From an uncultured Kordiimonas sp. (lineage in GTDB: Bacteria > Pseudomonadota > Alphaproteobacteria > Sphingomonadales > Kordiimonadaceae), in assembly GCA_947500295.1 (NCBI GenBank), contig CANMRM010000003.1:1-64000 (forward strand): a DNA stretch of 64,000 nucleotides, in the 5' to 3' direction. A model generated the notes under the pieces. The model worked only from the letters and a program-made list of their open reading frames with translations. It had not been told where the DNA came from and searched no databases. Shown here piece by piece: positions 11,401 to 19,830 of the stretch. Both the position numbers and the translations under genes were made by a program. The first letter of the stretch is position 1. The number at the start of each line of letters is the position of its first letter.

Positions 11401-14400
11401 GACCGGGGGCCAGCTTGTCATCAGTGAAAATGTCACGATCGACGGCGATTTTGACGGCTCGGGCGACAACAAGGCTGATATTACCATCAGCGGTAACGAC
11501 AGCAGCAGGATATTCTCCATTAACCCGGCCGGTAACGAAGGCGTAGCCGCAACGCTGGACGCACTGACCCTCACGCAAGGTTTTGCCGACGGCTTTGATC
11601 CCGGCGCAAGCGGTGGCGCCGTGCTGGCCTATGCCGGTACCAGTCTCCATATCGCCAACAGCACCATTTCCGACAGCTATTCCAGTTACTTCGGTGGTGC
11701 GGTATCCATACTGGGAAGACATGACACTACTGATGCGCTGACCATAACAAACAGTCTGATCATAGGAAACGAGGCAACACGTGGTGGCGGTGTTGTAGCC
11801 GCCTACACCAACGACCAAGACAGCCTCTACATCAGCGGCACAACGATCACCCAGAACATCAGTCAATATTACCATGGAGGCGGCGTTACCGTGTATAGCG
11901 GTAGCGGCGTTGACGTTGACATCGTAAGCAGCACCATCAGCGGCAATGTCAATACGAACCCGTCCATTCCCGAGGGCGACGGCATCGCCGATGAGCTGTA
12001 TCTCCCGAACGCAAACATTGCAATTTCCAATAGCATCATTGGTGGCGAAAATACCTCGGCAGCGCCGAACATCTCCATCAATGAGGTTGAAGGCTACTCT
12101 GCCGTATTAACAGGTCCTGTAGTGCTCACGGAAGCGACCGTCTACAATAGTACCACTGACGCAGCTGTTGGCATCGGCAGCCTTTTTGATGGTAGCGGCA
12201 ATGCCATCATTTCAACCGCGGCCAACATTTTTGCACAGATAGGGACGTCTACCCTTACTGGCCGTGATGGAAACTCGGCCGACGTCACCACCGGTGTGCT
12301 CACCGACAATGGCGGCGTGGTAGACGCGCCGGTTGTTTTATTTGGGGGTTATGCTGATGACGAAGGCACAAACGGCGGCGTTATTGGCGCCGGGCCTGTC
12401 GGGCAGGCAGCGGCGGTCATCGACGGCACGGCGACTGGCACCGCAGGTGAAGATGAAACCGGCACGGTTTCCGGCACCCTGACGATCAGCGACGGCAATG
12501 GGGCTGCCGAAGAAAGCTTCACGGCGGAGACGATCAATGGCACCTATGGTGAGCTAACTATCGATGCGGATGGCAACTGGAGCTATGATCTGAATGAAGC
12601 CGAGAGCACCGTTCAGGCGCTCAACACCGGCGACACCCTTCAGGATACGCTCACGGTCTCCAGCGCTGACGGCACCACGCAGGATATTATCCTCACGATC
12701 AACGGCGCTAACGATGCCGCTAGCTTCGCAGGCGACCTCTCGGGCACGATTGACGAGGATAGCGACACCATCGGCGGCACCGCGACCGCCGCGGATGTGG
12801 ACAACATCGATAACAGCTTTATTGCGGAAGCAGTCACGGGCACCCATGGCAGCCTAACGATGGCAGCCAACGGCACCTGGACCTATGATTTGGATGAAGC
12901 GGACAGTACCGTGCAGGCGCTGAATGCGGGCGATACCCTTGGTGACACTTTTAGTATTCGGTCTGCCGACGGTACGACACAAGACATTGTTATTACGATT
13001 AACGGTGCCAACGATGTCGCCAGCTTTGGTGGTGACCTCTCGGGCGCGATCGGTGAAGATGTTGACGCCATCGGTGGCACCGCGACCGCTACGGACGTGG
13101 ATAACGCGGACAACAGCTTCATTGCGGAAACGCTGAACGGCACCAACGGCACGCTGACCATCGATACCAGCGGTGGCTGGACCTATGACTTGGATGAAGC
13201 TGATAGCAGCGTTCAGGGGCTCAACGCCGGTGACACGCTCGGTGACACCTTCAGCGTACAATCTGCGGACGGCACCACGCAGGACGTTGTTATTACGATT
13301 AACGGCGCCAATGACGCTGCCAGCTTTGGCGGTGACCTCTCGGGCACGATCGGTGAAGATGGTGACACCCTCGGCGGCACCGCAACCGCCACCGACGTCG
13401 ATAACACGGATAACGTGTTCGCTGCTGAAACGGTCGCTGGCACCTACGGCAGCCTGACCATCGACGCCGATGGTGCATGGACGTACACGCTTGACGGCAC
13501 CAACCCATCGGTGCAGGCATTGGATGCGGGCGACACTCTCGCTGATACCGTTGCCATCCAGTCCGAAGACGGCACCACGCAGGATATCATCCTCACCATC
13601 AATGGCGTCAATAATGTGCCCGATGCCGTTGCTGACAATGTCACCAGCAGTGAAGAAGGCACGGTCTTCTTTAATGTACTTGCCAATGACAGCGACCCAG
13701 AAGGCAGTGACCTGTCGATCGAAAGTATCGATACAAGCGGTGTGAGTGGCGGTGTGGTCACCATGCTCGATGCCTCTACCGGTGCATTCTCTTTCGACCC
13801 GGACGGTGCTTTTGACAGCCTGTTTGAAGGGGAGCAGCAAACCGTAAGCTTCAGCTATACGGTGACGGACGGGGAGAGCAGCAGCTCGGCGAATGTGACC
13901 ATCACAGTCAACGGGGAAGGCACGCTCATCGCCACCATGCAAGACGTTGACGAGAACGAAGAGGGCGCATCGGTAGGACAGCTCACCTCCGCGACCGGTT
14001 TCCCGGCTCTTGCCGCAGGGTCCGGTGACGTTTTCACCACCAGCGACAGTCGTTTTGAGGTGTCGGAAGATGGCGTGATCAGCCTTGCTGACGGTGTATC
14101 GCTTGACTATGAGACAGAAACGTCGGTCGACTTCACCATCACGCGCACGCGGGGCAGCGACGGCGTCGTTGAAGACATTGATGTGACGGTAACCGTTGAC
14201 GATGTTGCCGCGGGCAGTGCTCAGGACGGCTATATCGCCAATGCGCTGGTGTTTATCGACACCGACGGTGACGGCGTTTATGATGCAGGCACCGACCCTG
14301 CCACAGTCACTGACGAGGGGGGCAATTTTGAGCTGCCGCAGGGCGCCAGCGGCACGCTGATCCTGCAGGGCGGGGTGAACCCCATCACCAATGTTCAAGC

Positions 14401-17323
14401 CGTCGATATATCGACCGGACTTGATTTCAACGGCACGCTTACCGCACCGTCAGGTTCCACGGTCGTAACGCCAGTGACAACACTCATCCACTCGATTGCA
14501 GGGGAGGGTGCCAGCAGTGCGCAAATTGCCTCAGCCGAAACGCAGGTGAGTACGGCGCTCGGGATCGACGATTCCGTGGAGCTGACCACCTTTGATCCAA
14601 TCAACGCGGCGTTAAACGGCGATGCGAATGGAACCGACGTCCACGCTGCCGGCACCCAGGTCCTGAACACGGTTGTGCTTACAAGTGCGGCTGTTGAGGG
14701 GGCCGGTGGCACAGGTGGGGACGCGGCAGCGTTTGATGCCCTGGCTGATACCGTGGAAAACGCGTCAGGCGCCTTGGACTTGGGCGATACAGCGGTTGTT
14801 TCATCCGTAATTACCAATGCCGGCACTCAGGCCGGCGCGGATGCGGGCGTTGTAACAACCGCCGCAAACTCAACGGCGGCGATTATTGCTGACACCAATA
14901 CCGCTGTAGATACGGCGGTTAGCGGTGCGACTGATGCGCTTGATGCGCTGACAGGTGTCACGCAAACCGCGATCGTGGCACAAGGCAATGCCGCGAGCGA
15001 TCTGGAAACGGCGGTTACGGCGGCGGGTGGGGGCGATACCAGCCAGCTCGCTACTGCCGAGGCCAACTATACCGATGCCAATCTAACAACGGCTGTCAAT
15101 AACGCAACGGTTGGTACTATTGAACCCGGCAGAGTGTTTACTGGCACAAGCGCGGCTGAGACCCTGACCGGTGCCGGAGGGGATGATACGCTGCGTGGCC
15201 TTGGCGGTGACGATACGCTTGATGGCGAAGCCGGCACAGACAGGTTTGTAATTGATGGCAGCTCGTCTGACACCATCCAAAACTTTGACACGTCTAGCGA
15301 AGTGATCGACCTGACCGCCACCAACACCTACGGTCTGGATTTCTCCGGCGTTGGTGGTTCACTTGTCACCGGTAGTGGCGTTAGCGAAAGCGGCGGCGAT
15401 CTGGTGATCACCCTCGGGAACGGGGAAACCCTGACGCTGGATGGCACGGCAGTCAACACCGTCACGTCGGCCAACTTCGAATTTGCGACAAATACTGCGC
15501 CGACGGGGGCGAACAATACCCTGACCATCAGTGAGGACATGCCCTATGCGCTGACCGCCGCTGACTTTAGCTATAATGATGCCGACGGCGATGCCCTCTC
15601 GGCGGTGCGTATCGACAGCCTGCCGACCGGCATGCTGACACATAACGGCAGCGATGTAACAGTCGGTCAGGAAATCGATATTGTCGATATCACGAGTGGC
15701 CTGCTGGTATTCACGCCGGTGGCTGACGCCAGTGGAGCCGGTGTAACCCGCTTTACTTTTTCTGTGAGCGACGGCACGAACTTTGCCGCTGCCGCTTCCG
15801 TGGTCACTTTCGACGTGACAAATACCAATGATGTGCCTACATCGTCGGACAATGTGGTTTCGATGGATGAAGGCTCAGCGCGTACCTTCACTGCTGCCGA
15901 CTTCAATTTTTCTGACATCGATAGCGGAGATATGCTTCAGTCGGTTCGGTTTGATTCGGTGATAGTGTCCAGTGGCACCTTCCAGCTATCCGGTTCGGAC
16001 GTAAACTCCGGCGACGTGATTGTCGTCGCCGATATTGCCGCCGGAAACCTGGTCTATACACCAGCAGGGGATGCGGTCGGCGATAACTTGTTGGGCGTCA
16101 CCTTCAGCGTCAGCGACGGCACTGCTTTTGCCGCTGTGCCCAGCACCCTGACGGTGGATGTGAACGAGCAAATCCCGTCCGGCACTTCTGGCTCATCATC
16201 TGGTGGATCGCCTGGCGACGGCAGTTCCAATACGCAAATCGTCATCGAAGAGAGCGACAGTGATACTGACAGCAACATCGTTGATGGTTCTGCTCAAGAC
16301 GATCGCATAAATGTCGGAGGTGGCAATGATATTGTCAACGGCGACGACGGAGCTGATGAGATTGAAGGCGCGTCGGGTGCTGATATCCTGCGTGGCGGCA
16401 ATGGTAACGATACGCTGGATGGCGGCTCGGGTGCGGATACTCTGCGCGGGGATGCAGGCGATGACCAGATTGCTGGTGGTGAAGGTGACGACGTTGTCTG
16501 GGCCGGTCCGGATGACGTGGGCGCTGACACCATTGAAGGCAACGCAGGTGACGACATTGTCGGTGCAGGTGCAGGCGACGATTTGATCGTTGGCGGCGAT
16601 GCGAACGCCAATGTAACTGCGAGTAACTTTTCTGCAGCAGGTTCCGACACGCTGTTTGGAGGTGCCGGTAACGACATTATCGTGGCTGGTTCTTACAACA
16701 CTTCTTCAAATACACCGGTCTTGAGCGGCACCGGCAACAATATCATCTGGGCCGGCGCTGGCAACGACACGGTATATGGCGACGGCGAAGATGACATCAT
16801 GGGCGGCGGCGGCGGAAACGATGTTCTTCAAGGTGGTTCAGGCGCAGACCTGCTCTATGGTGGCAGAGGAACTACCGAAGATAATGACGACATCCTGAGC
16901 GGTGATGCCGGTGCCGACCTCGTGTTTGCGAGTGTGGGTGACGATTCTGTCAATGGTGGCGCCGACAACGATGAGCTCTTTGGTGGTAGTGGCAATGACA
17001 CGGTCGACGGTGGAGAGGGCAATGACGACCTCTTCGGCGGTAACGGTAACGACTTGCTTAGTGGTGGCGCCGGTGGCGACGTGTTTTACTTTGCTGGCAG
17101 CCATGGTATTGACACCGTCTCCGACTTTGACGTCGATGAAGACACCTTGTTTCTAGCAAATGCGGTGACTGATTTTACAAGCTTGTCAGATATTGTCGCG
17201 GCTGCGAGTGCGAGCGTGGTCAATGGTGTCAACGGTGTGCTGATCAATACCGGAGACGGCAACAGCCTGTTCCTGCAGAATGTTGGACTTGATGACCTTA
17301 CCGAGAGCAACTTCACATTCTAG
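8483..17323 (+). CDS. Giant secreted RTX/VCBS/cadherin-like adhesin, putative type I secretion substrate
   Basis: 2946 aa; two LSLREALxxANA beta-helix-type starts, GGxGxDxLxG nonapeptide arrays in three blocks, four to five ~100-aa VCBS repeats, EF-hand-like DTDGDGVYDAG, acidic composition, C-terminal LTESNFTF. Confidence 0.9.
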   Translation: MTTYIVTTADDEAFDNDGNDATDGNGLSLREALGLANADSAEDTITFDLDQGTAGAQGGTIDLTGGAGLTISQNITIDGDVDGDDVADVTIDGDGFADRLIHINNGAAVTLNSLTLANATVSGYGAAILVSGVGTDLTLNDTRLTGNEAAYGGAIAVSGTSNELVINNSLIDQNISTQAAAVHFSSSGFSSLSINNSTIAFNRGTHDVGGVWAVDANAVSITDSTIVGNYGIYGANDVRFGSISSLPTITDSIIGSSHDGASIASSGSITFSGTNLLSEAFGSVSDATALSDIFGPNFAGYWSNSADLRIVSGETTPVLLVSPTGPAVSGGSVIAGAAPANVAPQDILLSNQSVDENDSGAVIGTLSATDPEGDAITFSVVGDSRFEVNGTTLQLASGQSLDFEGENGNVTVTVRATDALGASTDQDFTIGINDIGSVLTGDDGNNSLTGTDENDTISGAGGNDTLIGNDGGDSIRGGDGNDILFANGGNDTLRGDDGDDSLTGGDGIDRLYGGDGDDTLTRNGEEGGFLSGDAGDDLLIGGDSRDLLYGGEDNDVILAGSGNDSVVGGAGDDSLIGGDGNDRIAADVGADTVIGGAGNDTLIGQADAGDGRDVFVLDLESNDRIERFDASADVIRVPRGVSFTDFSIVQDTDAGGTGFITYDVSYVGADAAYQGTDLVITVLSGTGVLTESNFINENDLPTSADDTISVDEDGTYSFDGSEIAFTDADGDPLSHIRIDTIPTNGALELDGTSLSADDTVAAADLVDLTFTPDANYNGNDSFTFTVNDGINGDLGFAESSNTIAITVNPVDDPAIFDTTNSTFSGAVSETADDNETPSVSGTLALTDIDGGSDSIVGVASVVGDNGFGSFSLDSSSGEWIYTLDQSTLDGLDTGETATDTTTFTTSNGEQQQVTVTINGLSESQTFVVTTAGDVVDDTDGVLSLREALVLANAEEQPDTITFDASLSGETITLTGGQLVISENVTIDGDFDGSGDNKADITISGNDSSRIFSINPAGNEGVAATLDALTLTQGFADGFDPGASGGAVLAYAGTSLHIANSTISDSYSSYFGGAVSILGRHDTTDALTITNSLIIGNEATRGGGVVAAYTNDQDSLYISGTTITQNISQYYHGGGVTVYSGSGVDVDIVSSTISGNVNTNPSIPEGDGIADELYLPNANIAISNSIIGGENTSAAPNISINEVEGYSAVLTGPVVLTEATVYNSTTDAAVGIGSLFDGSGNAIISTAANIFAQIGTSTLTGRDGNSADVTTGVLTDNGGVVDAPVVLFGGYADDEGTNGGVIGAGPVGQAAAVIDGTATGTAGEDETGTVSGTLTISDGNGAAEESFTAETINGTYGELTIDADGNWSYDLNEAESTVQALNTGDTLQDTLTVSSADGTTQDIILTINGANDAASFAGDLSGTIDEDSDTIGGTATAADVDNIDNSFIAEAVTGTHGSLTMAANGTWTYDLDEADSTVQALNAGDTLGDTFSIRSADGTTQDIVITINGANDVASFGGDLSGAIGEDVDAIGGTATATDVDNADNSFIAETLNGTNGTLTIDTSGGWTYDLDEADSSVQGLNAGDTLGDTFSVQSADGTTQDVVITINGANDAASFGGDLSGTIGEDGDTLGGTATATDVDNTDNVFAAETVAGTYGSLTIDADGAWTYTLDGTNPSVQALDAGDTLADTVAIQSEDGTTQDIILTINGVNNVPDAVADNVTSSEEGTVFFNVLANDSDPEGSDLSIESIDTSGVSGGVVTMLDASTGAFSFDPDGAFDSLFEGEQQTVSFSYTVTDGESSSSANVTITVNGEGTLIATMQDVDENEEGASVGQLTSATGFPALAAGSGDVFTTSDSRFEVSEDGVISLADGVSLDYETETSVDFTITRTRGSDGVVEDIDVTVTVDDVAAGSAQDGYIANALVFIDTDGDGVYDAGTDPATVTDEGGNFELPQGASGTLILQGGVNPITNVQAVDISTGLDFNGTLTAPSGSTVVTPVTTLIHSIAGEGASSAQIASAETQVSTALGIDDSVELTTFDPINAALNGDANGTDVHAAGTQVLNTVVLTSAAVEGAGGTGGDAAAFDALADTVENASGALDLGDTAVVSSVITNAGTQAGADAGVVTTAANSTAAIIADTNTAVDTAVSGATDALDALTGVTQTAIVAQGNAASDLETAVTAAGGGDTSQLATAEANYTDANLTTAVNNATVGTIEPGRVFTGTSAAETLTGAGGDDTLRGLGGDDTLDGEAGTDRFVIDGSSSDTIQNFDTSSEVIDLTATNTYGLDFSGVGGSLVTGSGVSESGGDLVITLGNGETLTLDGTAVNTVTSANFEFATNTAPTGANNTLTISEDMPYALTAADFSYNDADGDALSAVRIDSLPTGMLTHNGSDVTVGQEIDIVDITSGLLVFTPVADASGAGVTRFTFSVSDGTNFAAAASVVTFDVTNTNDVPTSSDNVVSMDEGSARTFTAADFNFSDIDSGDMLQSVRFDSVIVSSGTFQLSGSDVNSGDVIVVADIAAGNLVYTPAGDAVGDNLLGVTFSVSDGTAFAAVPSTLTVDVNEQIPSGTSGSSSGGSPGDGSSNTQIVIEESDSDTDSNIVDGSAQDDRINVGGGNDIVNGDDGADEIEGASGADILRGGNGNDTLDGGSGADTLRGDAGDDQIAGGEGDDVVWAGPDDVGADTIEGNAGDDIVGAGAGDDLIVGGDANANVTASNFSAAGSDTLFGGAGNDIIVAGSYNTSSNTPVLSGTGNNIIWAGAGNDTVYGDGEDDIMGGGGGNDVLQGGSGADLLYGGRGTTEDNDDILSGDAGADLVFASVGDDSVNGGADNDELFGGSGNDTVDGGEGNDDLFGGNGNDLLSGGAGGDVFYFAGSHGIDTVSDFDVDEDTLFLANAVTDFTSLSDIVAAASASVVNGVNGVLINTGDGNSLFLQNVGLDDLTESNFTF
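12400..13620 (+). repeat. Tandem ~300-bp VCBS-domain repeats within the giant gene
   Basis: Recurring ..GDTL.DT..(I/V)(R/Q)SADGTTQDI(I/V)(L/I)TINGANDAASF.GDLSG.I.ED.D..GGTATA.DVDN.. about every 100 codons. Confidence 0.88.
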
Positions 17324-17466
17324 TCTACGATTGCATTTCCTGAGGTCAAAGTGTTGGTCGTATGGTCTCAAACGTCCGGTTTTCTGAATAGTGTCGGTTT
17401 TGTCAGCTATGTCGCGCTGGTATATGTTCGGCCGCGATAATTTGCGAGATTGGGGCTTTATGAGTT

Positions 17467-17673
17467 TTAAAATGAGCTTCGTACACTTCGAGACTCACAC
17501 CAATTGTGCACACAAAATTTCTTCGTAAATTTATTATCTATATATTTCAATAAACTAGGCACCTATCAATCAGGCTCATAACCTCAAGGTCGTAGATTCA
17601 TATGGAACAAAGCGAAGCCGAAGTGGAATGACGAGGAAAGGGCGATAGCCCTGACGAGGCTAATCCTGCTCCC
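17467..17673. repeat. Att-like degenerate tRNA-fMet fragment (copy B) with upstream flank
   Basis: tcaggctcataacctcaaggtcgtagattca..aatcctgctccc, preceded by ttaaaatgagcttcgt 103 bp upstream. The same arrangement occurs at 26101-26299. Confidence 0.8.
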
Positions 17674-18253
17674 AAAAGAAAAAAAAGGCTCACAATGGAC
17701 TCCCGGCCTTAATGTAATGCTAAAGGGCAATAGAAATTGCCAACCTTTCACTAGGGGCCAGGGATATTTGGACTTCAAGTGTGCACTTACCGGCTATTGC
17801 TAATTGCAACCAAAAGTCGATTCGATTGGTTCAATGCAAATGTGCTAAAACAGAAACTAATTTCAGACCGTCGTGGCAGAAAACCAGCCTTAAAGAATTC
17901 AACATCGAAGCTATTGAAAATCCGAGATAAAAAGCTGGTTGCTGTTTTTTCTCTAGAGAGTGTGTCCGGATTTATACAATTTGTGTGTTGACAACGCGAT
18001 GGGATATTGGCTGTAGTCAATATACTTTCTGGGGGTGCTGAGTAATGCGACGGGGGCGTCGTACAATCTCCCTAAAATTGCATTATGTGCGCCTTGTTGG
18101 CGCGATATTGTATAGGCTGCACACAACGATCAACCTGTTGCTCCGCATCTGTAGCAATCGAGTTGAATTGTGTGAGGCATTCAAAAAGAAATGTGGCCAA
18201 GGCTGCTGGTACCAGCCCTGACCACGGTGTCAAAACTACTATGGAGAGTTGAC

Positions 18254-18592
18254 ATGGAACGAAATACCACAGTTCCGCCTGCAAGGGAACTGACGAATAA
18301 CGAAGTGGTTTTAGTAGCAGGTGGATTTAACCTCTCGGGGTTTGAGATTAGCAATGCGCTAGACGCCTCAATCTCGACAAACACTAGTGCTTTTCACCTT
18401 GACAATTTACCAGCATCGACGGAAGCCCGGCCTATGCTTGAAAGCGGGCAATTTCTGGAAACCGCAACAGAGTTTGCCGTCAATCCCAATGATGAGATCA
18501 CCCACGATCTGGCAATAATGCAGTCGATTGCGGAACTCGTTGAACGTGCAGTTGGTCGGTGCTTCCGGCTTGAAAACAACAGCGCTGACTAG
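18254..18592 (+). CDS. Putative double-glycine-leader precursor peptide 1
   Basis: 112 aa; leader MERNTTVPPARELTNNEVVLVAGG; RBS-like GGAG upstream; precedes two related leaders. Confidence 0.6.
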   Translation: MERNTTVPPARELTNNEVVLVAGGFNLSGFEISNALDASISTNTSAFHLDNLPASTEARPMLESGQFLETATEFAVNPNDEITHDLAIMQSIAELVERAVGRCFRLENNSAD

Positions 18593-18713
18593 AGAGACAT
18601 ACACAGAGTTGGCGCATGGGGCGAAGGGCGGTAAGCATCTCCCCGGCGCGAACAGGCCTTCTTCTTCTGGTACGGAAAAAGGCTTAGTCAAAACTAAACT
18701 ATGGAGAAAATAC

Positions 18714-18980
18714 ATGACCCAAACGGTACGTGAATTAGATACTGAAGAGCTTGCGTTTATAAGCGGGGGCTCCCATGAAATCGAGGATGGCACTGAGCCT
18801 GATGTTGGTAGTGGCGGGTCGTCAGGCTCTGGCGGCAGCAGTTCTGGCGGAAGTTCGTCAGGTTCTGGCGGCGGCGGATTCGGCGGCGGATCCTCTGGCA
18901 ACAACGGAAGCCCGACATTTGGTGGCTCCGGTTCTGGCAGCGATCCAGACCCAATAGTGGATGTTGAGCCACTGCCGTAA
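18714..18980 (+). CDS. Putative double-glycine-leader precursor peptide 2 (Gly/Ser-rich core)
   Basis: 88 aa; leader MTQTVRELDTEELAFISGG, core almost entirely G/S; upstream region duplicated before peptide 3. Confidence 0.68.
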   Translation: MTQTVRELDTEELAFISGGSHEIEDGTEPDVGSGGSSGSGGSSSGGSSSGSGGGGFGGGSSGNNGSPTFGGSGSGSDPDPIVDVEPLP

Positions 18981-19127
18981 GGGAAACAGGCTCAGCAGAG
19001 TTTGTTGGGCAAGCAGAATTTGGGTGTGCGGACGGCACGCCTGAATAGCCCCAAAGGGGGGCAAACAAGCCTTCTTCCCCTGGTACGGGATGAAAGCTTG
19101 GTCAAAACTAAACTATGGAGAAAACAC

Positions 19128-19487
19128 ATGACCGAAATGGTTCGTGAACTGAAAATCGAAGAGCTGACTGCTGTGAGTGGTGGCAGTGGTGAACGCTGTG
19201 AAATCGAACAATTCTATGCAGACGCAGGTGTTCCGATTGCCAGCAAAAAAGAACTGGATGCTCTAAATGATGCGCACAATGCTATGTTTGGCCCGATCGT
19301 AGATGCCACTGTCGGCGGTGCAGCCGTTGGGGGCGTCACTGGTGGTGCGCCAGGCGCTGCAGGAGGCGCGGCTCTCGGCGCGCTGGGTGCTGCTGCTGTG
19401 GGAGTATTCAATGGTATTGTAAGTTTCTTCAGTGGCTCAGGAGACGATGACCGAATAGCGGAAGTAACCGTTGAAGAAATAAGTTAA
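19128..19487 (+). CDS. Putative double-glycine-leader bacteriocin precursor peptide 3 (glycine-zipper core)
   Basis: 119 aa; leader MTEMVRELKIEELTAVSGG; core contains VGGAAVGGVTGGAPGAAGGAALGALGAAAVGVFNGIVSFF, typical of class II microcins/bacteriocins. Confidence 0.75.
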   Translation: MTEMVRELKIEELTAVSGGSGERCEIEQFYADAGVPIASKKELDALNDAHNAMFGPIVDATVGGAAVGGVTGGAPGAAGGAALGALGAAAVGVFNGIVSFFSGSGDDDRIAEVTVEEIS

Positions 19488-19495
19488 TAAACCCC

Positions 19496-19521
19496 GCCCG
19501 TTAAGGAAATCCTTAGCGGGC
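19496..19521 (+). promoter_or_regulatory. Hairpin without T-tract downstream of precursor 3
   Basis: GCCCGTTAAGG-aaat-CCTTAGCGGGC, 11-bp stem with one wobble and no following U-run. Confidence 0.55.
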
Positions 19522-19540
19522 TACCTCAGGAAATTTTCGA

Positions 19541-19726
19541 ATGAAATCGTTAGTAGAGAATCGAGTTAAATTCTCAATTTTGCTTTTTTTTGCTCTTACA
19601 GCAGTTGATCTATTGAAATACTTGATCAATGAAAATCATCAGATTCAGATTCCTTTGAATTTTGGCTCAGCGTTAGTTGTTTATCTGGTTCTGTTGGCCG
19701 CAAGCTCGGTCAGTAAACAAAAGTAA
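19541..19726 (+). CDS. Small two-TM membrane protein, candidate immunity protein
   Basis: 61 aa with two hydrophobic segments (FSILLFFALTAVDLLKYLI, FGSALVVYLVLLAASS), immediately after the precursor genes. Confidence 0.5.
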   Translation: MKSLVENRVKFSILLFFALTAVDLLKYLINENHQIQIPLNFGSALVVYLVLLAASSVSKQK

Positions 19727-19830
19727 GCCACAGTGATAGCGCTCTATTCTATGAAAACTAGGCCAAGTAGGGTCACAGTCAGGATAGTTGGTTGCACGTC
19801 GCGTCTGGGAAATTTTTAGGAAGCAGTCGA

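Noticed and set aside
12854-14398. 514-aa minus-strand ORF opposite the giant gene, plus many other minus-strand ORFs in 9.5-17.3 kb
   Set aside because: They mirror the repetitive GC-rich coding strand, have low-complexity translations, and no start or RBS context.
17779-17991. 70-aa ORF near the internal att-like copy
   Set aside because: AT-rich island DNA, no family resemblance or RBS support.
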